Source of the DNA: Gracilaria gracilis
Lineage: Eukaryota > Rhodophyta > Florideophyceae > Gracilariales > Gracilariaceae
NCBI GenBank assembly: GCA_030374805.1
Contig: JARGSG010000010.1
Span: 1 to 64,000 of the forward strand
Direction of reading: 5' to 3'
Length of the DNA: 64,000 bases
In this document: piece after piece, positions 59,350-64,000 of the stretch
Layout: the number at the start of each line of letters is the position of its first letter
Position numbering within the stretch: position 1 is the stretch's first letter
The notes under the pieces: model-generated
What the model was told of the DNA's origin: nothing
What the model saw: the letters and a program-made list of their open reading frames with translations, nothing else
Database searches by the model: none
Translations under genes and position numbers: made by a program

Positions 59350-60241
59350 AACTGAAGTACGAAGATATACATCCCTTTTTGGTGTTTTCCCAGAAGTGAC
59401 ATCAATCTTGTGCAGTAAGCTAACCTGCGGAGAAAATGGAATCCACTTTAAAGTACGATTTTCGCATTTATTATGGGGAGTGATGTTTTTGAAACAATAC
59501 GTATCCGAGCATACGCTCCGTTCTATTATTGGTGCTGATGAAAAAACAATACGAGAGTGGACAAAGCGGATTATTCGAATGTTAGCAAATCTTAAAATAG
59601 TTAGATAGAAGCACGAAATTAACAAACATTTGTTTCTACATACTTCATTGAAGTATGTAGAAACAAATGTTTGTTAATTTCGTGCTTCTATCCAACTATT
59701 TCTGATTCGTGTTTTATCAAAGATCAACTGGGATAAAAGATTGTCTGAAACGTTTGAGGGCCAAAATATTTTTATTTCAGTTGATTGCACAGAATGCCAA
59801 ATTCAAGAACCATCTCTTTTTCAGGCAAAATGGTTTTCACATAAAATTATATCAGTGGGACTAAGATATGAAGTGGGTCTTAGCATAGTCTCCGGAAAGA
59901 TTGCTTGGGTGCATGGACCTTTTACATGTGGAGAATTGCCGGATAACAAGATCTTTACAATGGGTTTAAAACACACGTTTTTACAGGATGAATATGTTAA
60001 AGCGGATGATGGATACAATGATCAAAAATGTGTAACGCCTTTTAGGAATATGTTTCTAATGGGCATGAATCAGCCAAGAATAAAAGCAAGGCAGGAAACC
60101 CTGATGAGAAGGCTGAAACAGTTTCAAGTACTCTCATGTGTTTACCGACACAACATTTCTCACCATTCTTTCTGTTTTCACGCTGTTGCACAAGTTACTT
60201 CTGTTATTCTGGAAAATGATGGTCCTCTGTTTAAAGTTTAA
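59350..60241 (+). CDS. DDE_Tnp_4-type transposase (IS5 / PIF-Harbinger superfamily), two exons
   Basis: Exon 1 (to 59599) has the N-terminal helical part: RRYTSLFGVFPEV, then LLWGVMFLKQY and an HTH-like EHTLRSIIGADEKTIREWT. Exon 2 (59723-60241) carries the catalytic core: first Asp in SVDCTECQIQEP, an HGPFTCGELPDNKIF loop, second Asp in KADDGYNDQ, the Glu in KARQETLMRRLKQFQ, and a C-terminal HAVAQVTSVILENDGPLF typical of the family. A 123-bp intron (59600-59722, GTTAGA...TCAAAG) joins the frames in phase 0. The upstream start is not resolved, and no terminal inverted repeats or target-site duplication were found, so the transposon's limits are unknown. The core residues are present and the frame is open. 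Confidence 0.7.
59595..59701. repeat. 107-bp near-perfect palindrome
   Basis: Centred on base 59648 with a single-base loop; the 53-bp arms differ at one pair (59603/59693). The inner arm reads TAGAAGCACGAAATTAACAA onward to CATACTTCA. It lies almost wholly inside the putative transposase intron. Confidence 0.92.
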
Positions 60242-60885
60242 TATCGATTTATTAATGTCATTGTCGCACATTTGGCATATTCTAAACATATCTTTCAAAA
60301 AAACTATAAAACTTTGCGTTTCTGGAGCCAGTTAGTTATGCTTTGCGATTTGGTTACTAAGCCATTTGGAAATAAAGTGTTTTAAAAATAGTAATTGAAT
60401 TGGAAATTAGCAATATTGTCCTGTGTGAATGCGTGTTCAACAAACATTTATATATTCTTGCTCAACGCAAATGCTTTTTGTGCCCACCATGTATGTTATG
60501 TATTGGTTCGGGGATGTAAATGTTCATTTTTCCTTATTAAACCTGTTTGATGGCATGATGTACCACCATGCCGTTCATTTTCAAGTATGGCAAAGATCTG
60601 TTTCGTTTTTAATTTCACATTTATTGGGTGCGTACATGACCACGAGAGATGTCTTATAGGATTTGGCAAATTCCTGCTAATCATCTAGTTGCGTTTGAAA
60701 ATACTACAGAATTGTTGATGCTTGTTCGGACATGTGTAAAGAAAAAAATTCAGATATTTTGTAGCTATCAATCGTGGCGGACTCATCAAAGGGTTTTCAA
60801 GAATAAACAATATCTCTTCACGTTCTTGGAGAAAATTTCCTTTGCGGCGAAAAAACAATTTTTCCCGCATCCTCCTGTAATTTTT
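60242..60885. other. AT-rich spacer, may include U3 of element D
   Basis: No recognised protein. A 100-codon ORF (60649-60951) overlaps the likely LTR of element D and is not supported. The start of D's LTR is not fixed. Confidence 0.4.
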
Positions 60886-60895
60886 TATATAAATA
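60886..60895 (+). promoter_or_regulatory. TATA box in the LTR of element D
   Basis: TATATAAATA about 135 bp before the LTR end, a spacing that fits a U3 promoter with R and U5 filling the remainder. Confidence 0.5.
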
Positions 60896-61020
60896 TGGAG
60901 GTTCTACGTGGTTTTTCTACTACCTGTGTCAAACAGCATTACAGTAGATAGGAGCCAGTACATAAGTTAGACGACGACGACGAGACAGTAAACGAGAAGA
61001 GTCAGTGCACTCCACTCACA

Positions 61021-61030
61021 GGTTATGGGC
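61021..61030 (+). other. Primer-binding site of element D (half initiator-Met tRNA)
   Basis: GGTTATGGGC directly follows the LTR end. It is complementary to the anticodon arm of initiator tRNA-Met (GCCCAUAACC), the internal priming used by Drosophila copia, rather than to a tRNA 3' end. Confidence 0.7.
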
Positions 61031-61255
61031 ATACGCTAGCCAAAAACCACTTTACCATCCTTCGTCAATACAACAACCACAACGGCTTCACAATCCAACC
61101 GCAAAGCTCGCCTACAAGGGCGACTACTCCGAGAAGATCCAGACCTCCAAGCACTCTACCATAACGCCATCACTACAGCCACAGACAAACACACACCCAA
61201 AGACACCACACAAGCACACATACACAATTCCACCAAAACCACACTCCAAATAACA

Positions 61256-64000
61256 ATGGAACACGACAAAACCCACAAGATACCGGAGCTCGATAGTACC
61301 AACTATGCTCCCTGGTACCTTTCTATTCAAACATACGCAGCAACAATAGAAGCAACAGAATTCCTCACCAGCAACCCAGCAACTCCAATAGACGAACACG
61401 AACTCAAAATCCACAACAACAAACAAAACAGACTATTATCAGCAGTCCTCAGTAGCGTACCCAACTCAATCCTCGGACTACTCTTAGTGCCGCTGGAAAC
61501 ACCAACACCATTCGACTTAGTCAAGAAGATAATCGATCACATCAACCAATCTACGAAAGATGACCACCAATTCTTGAAAACAGAAGCGGAGAGCATCGAG
61601 ATGGAAGATATGAAAATAGATGAATTTCTAACGGCACACCTGCAAGTTCGACAGAAGATGGTAGCCGCCCGTTACCCAAGCATCACCGAGGAAGAGACAA
61701 CGATTGACTTCATCATCACCGGACTTAAGAAGCTACCAACACTCATTCCCATACTAGGGATCATCATAGCCACCAAACCCAAAACAATCCGGGACTTTAC
61801 CCGAATCTTCAAATCACTCCGCAGTATATACCAGCCCGTTACACAAACACCATCCATGAATCAGACAATGCAACGTTTCACCGGGGACTACGGAACACAA
61901 CACAGACAGTACCAGACAAATACCAACTACAGACGCCCTCAATACACTCCACGCCGCATACCATACAACCAACTGTGCTCCCACCATAAGAGCCTCGGCA
62001 TAAGATGCAACCACACCAACATACAATGCAAGGACCCTGGTCACCCCAAATTCCAAGGGAAACCTCAAGCACACTACATGCAGGCAGGCCCATCCCCATT
62101 TGTTCAGCAGTACCAACCGTATCAAGCCATCCAGCAACCAGCGCCAGCCTACCAAGCCATGCCGCACCAAGCCATGCCGCACCAAGCACAACTCTACCAA
62201 GCTATACAGCCACAGGCACCACCACTTCAGGCCATACAACAACAAGCACAGCAACACAACAACATAGAGGTCGCATCGGAAGCGGACAGTGAACACAACA
62301 GTACGTTCGTCCTTGACAGTGGCGCCCATCCCTCGCACATCAAACACCCCCAACCCGACATGAACCCCCTCCCAAAACCTATTCTAACCCAGACTGCCAC
62401 TGACAAGAAGACGCGATGCACGCACAGTGGAATCCTGCGGCTGACAACGCCCAAGAATAAGACGCTCGTAACCCACGCGGTTGCCAACAGACACATACAC
62501 CACAACCTGATCTCGGTACACGACCTGGCATCTAGATATGGATTAGTAACATTCACTGCCAAACAAGGCAGAGTCATAAACACCAAATGCACACCCCCAG
62601 CAGTCATAGCCACAGCACCTTGTCGACTTCATCATTACCAGCTTCATGCCACATTGAACAACCAACCCACTGCCACCACAGCGAGAACCATACCCCGCAC
62701 AGTTCGCACCACCAAAAACAAAGCAAGCAAGAACACCAAAAGAAAAAGCCAAAGCCCAGCTACAAAAGCCAAGACTCACAAAGAAGCAACACCACCCCCA
62801 GTCAACAATGCCACTCCACGACAAACCACAACTGCGGCCTTGCGCAAACTCTCAAATCCCACAACCGCCCCCAGACTCTCCAACATCCAACACACAACCA
62901 ACTCTTGGCACCTCAAGCTCAACCACGCACACCCCCGAAAGTTAGAGCTCACAGCAACCAGGCGTCTCCTGCCCATCATGCCAACCAACATCTCCAACGA
63001 TGTACCCCTCACATGCAGTGCATGTCAACATGCCAAACTCCACCCAGCACCACACAGACCAAAACACCACAACCACCCAGTAGGAGCCTACGTGAGCTCG
63101 GACACATGTGGTCCTATCAAACCCACATTAGCACATGGCAATAACCACATGCTACTAATTATATGCGCAACAAGTAAGTTCGTCATAGCACACTTCCTGA
63201 AGGATCGCAAAGACATTCCATCCCACATCGACAATACCCTCCACCATATACAGAATCGCATGCAACACCCACTCAGGGAATTCAGAAGTGATAACGCCAA
63301 GGAATACATCTCACAAAAGATGCAGACAATATATCAACAACACAATGTACAACATCATCTCCGCACCCCACACCAGCCGCAAGAGAACGGCATAGCCGAA
63401 CGACTGAATAGAACCATAATGGACTCCGTTAGAGCACTACTATCAACCGCCGGACTCGACGACACATACTGGGAGGACGCAGCAAGAGACACCATCTTCA
63501 AATACAATCTCCTTCATCACACAACAACAGACACATCACCGTACCAACAATGGTACAAAGCCAAGCCCCACCTCAAACGCATGTTCACCTTCGGCCAATT
63601 AGGCACCATCCCAGTCTACGCACCCAAAAAGAAACTCGAACCCAGAGCCAACCCCGCTAGATACATGTATGCCACATCCATGGATCACATAGTGGTATAC
63701 AACCTCCGCACACGAACCTACCAACCCATCAGAGCTACAGACTTCCATCCATACCACAAAGACACTGACCCCACCACCACGACGCCCACGGCATTTAAAG
63801 CCCGTGCAGAATATAAGCAACCATCACCAACACGTATTGACAACACCACACCTCCACCAGCAACAGTACAACAGGCAAGACAATATCCAGATGCAGAACA
63901 ATGGCAACAATCACACGACGAAGAGCTCAGAAACCTAGACGAACACAACAGCATTGAGTGGCAAAACCCAAACTTCACACCACCACCTCAATCCACTATA
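61256..64000 (+). CDS. Gag-pol of element D, 915 codons, open at window end
   Basis: One frame from ATG 61256 without a stop. Gag part: PELDSTNYAPWYLSIQ start, typical of copia gag (UBN2-like), an MVAARYP segment, and a Gln/Pro/Ala-rich linker with QAMPH repeats. An atypical Cys/His cluster (CSHHKSLGIRC) replaces a standard knuckle. Protease with VLDSGAHPSH near 62314. Integrase: GAG-pre-integrase finger (WHLKLNHAHP ... CSACQHAK) near 62910-63035, catalytic D in SSDTCGPI, D in FRSDNAKEY, and E in QENGIAERLNRT near 63400. The frame ends just at the first RT segment (AEQWQQSHDEELRNL). Gag and pol share one frame, as usual for copia. Confidence 0.85.
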   Translation, partial: MEHDKTHKIPELDSTNYAPWYLSIQTYAATIEATEFLTSNPATPIDEHELKIHNNKQNRLLSAVLSSVPNSILGLLLVPLETPTPFDLVKKIIDHINQSTKDDHQFLKTEAESIEMEDMKIDEFLTAHLQVRQKMVAARYPSITEEETTIDFIITGLKKLPTLIPILGIIIATKPKTIRDFTRIFKSLRSIYQPVTQTPSMNQTMQRFTGDYGTQHRQYQTNTNYRRPQYTPRRIPYNQLCSHHKSLGIRCNHTNIQCKDPGHPKFQGKPQAHYMQAGPSPFVQQYQPYQAIQQPAPAYQAMPHQAMPHQAQLYQAIQPQAPPLQAIQQQAQQHNNIEVASEADSEHNSTFVLDSGAHPSHIKHPQPDMNPLPKPILTQTATDKKTRCTHSGILRLTTPKNKTLVTHAVANRHIHHNLISVHDLASRYGLVTFTAKQGRVINTKCTPPAVIATAPCRLHHYQLHATLNNQPTATTARTIPRTVRTTKNKASKNTKRKSQSPATKAKTHKEATPPPVNNATPRQTTTAALRKLSNPTTAPRLSNIQHTTNSWHLKLNHAHPRKLELTATRRLLPIMPTNISNDVPLTCSACQHAKLHPAPHRPKHHNHPVGAYVSSDTCGPIKPTLAHGNNHMLLIICATSKFVIAHFLKDRKDIPSHIDNTLHHIQNRMQHPLREFRSDNAKEYISQKMQTIYQQHNVQHHLRTPHQPQENGIAERLNRTIMDSVRALLSTAGLDDTYWEDAARDTIFKYNLLHHTTTDTSPYQQWYKAKPHLKRMFTFGQLGTIPVYAPKKKLEPRANPARYMYATSMDHIVVYNLRTRTYQPIRATDFHPYHKDTDPTTTTPTAFKARAEYKQPSPTRIDNTTPPPATVQQARQYPDAEQWQQSHDEELRNLDEHNSIEWQNPNFTPPPQSTI

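Larger units (their letters stand above)
60886..64000 (+). mobile_element. Ty1/copia element D, 5' part, runs off the window
   Basis: Right part of a 5' LTR with a TATATAAATA box at 60886-60895 and an end at 61020 (CTCACA), then a primer-binding site and a gag-pol frame still open at the window edge. The LTR's left end is uncertain. The sense strand is very rich in A and C and poor in G, unlike the other elements. No break is seen in the visible part, so it looks whole here and may be young. A half-tRNA initiator-Met primer site is shared with copia and, as far as I recall, GalEa-like elements, some of which occur in red algae. Confidence 0.8.

Noticed and set aside
60422-61020. A full 5' LTR for element D starting at TGTGTGAATG
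   Set aside because: The start only loosely mirrors the CTCACA end, and without the 3' LTR the boundary cannot be fixed, so only the part from the TATA box is annotated.
1-64000. tRNA, rRNA and other structural RNA genes
   Set aside because: I looked for T-loop motifs and known RNA cores by eye and found none that fold convincingly; a covariance-model search would settle it.

Overview
This is eukaryotic DNA that is mostly transposable elements. Five LTR retrotransposons, a Mutator-like (MULE) DNA transposon and a second DNA transposon fill about three quarters of it. A few probable host genes sit in AT-richer DNA at about 16-32 kb. Short introns (67-123 bp), compact genes, a copia element primed by a half initiator-Met tRNA and a MULE carrying a Ulp1 protease would suit a red macroalga. 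That assignment is inference with low confidence; other algae or oomycete-like protists are not excluded.

Layout. 1-4300: 3' end of a plus-strand Ty3/gypsy chromovirus (F) with its 3' LTR. 4657-16111: minus-strand chromovirus (A) with two LTRs. 16112-32430: host-like DNA with a fossil copia RNase H piece, a C2H2 zinc-finger gene, a gene with a 24-bp repeat and a Cys-rich end, and a multi-pass membrane protein gene. 32442-38193: a MULE with about 170-bp terminal inverted repeats and an 11-bp target-site duplication. Its Ulp1-type protease and transposase frames join in frame across a 67-bp intron. 38832-59057: plus-strand chromovirus (B), a close relative of A. 49196-58949: a second, younger chromovirus lineage (C) on the minus strand, inserted inside B's 3' LTR; both insertions have matching 5-bp target-site duplications. 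59350-60241: a DDE_Tnp_4-type transposase gene whose probable intron is nearly all one 107-bp palindrome. 60886-64000: 5' part of a Ty1/copia element (D), its gag-pol frame still open at the window edge.

The main unexplained structure is a pair of family-specific interrupted palindromes spread through the retroelements. Element C carries about 65-70 copies of ACC-N5-GGT by eye, against about 2 expected, in LTRs, coding and non-coding parts alike. The A/B family lacks this but carries CGCC-N3-GGCG about eight times per element, against about 0.2 expected. They look like accumulated sites for dimeric DNA-binding proteins, in the manner of the VANC/VANDAL anti-silencing system of Arabidopsis; that function is inference. 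A and F also share a conserved antisense ORF between pol and the 3' LTR, with no domain I recognise.
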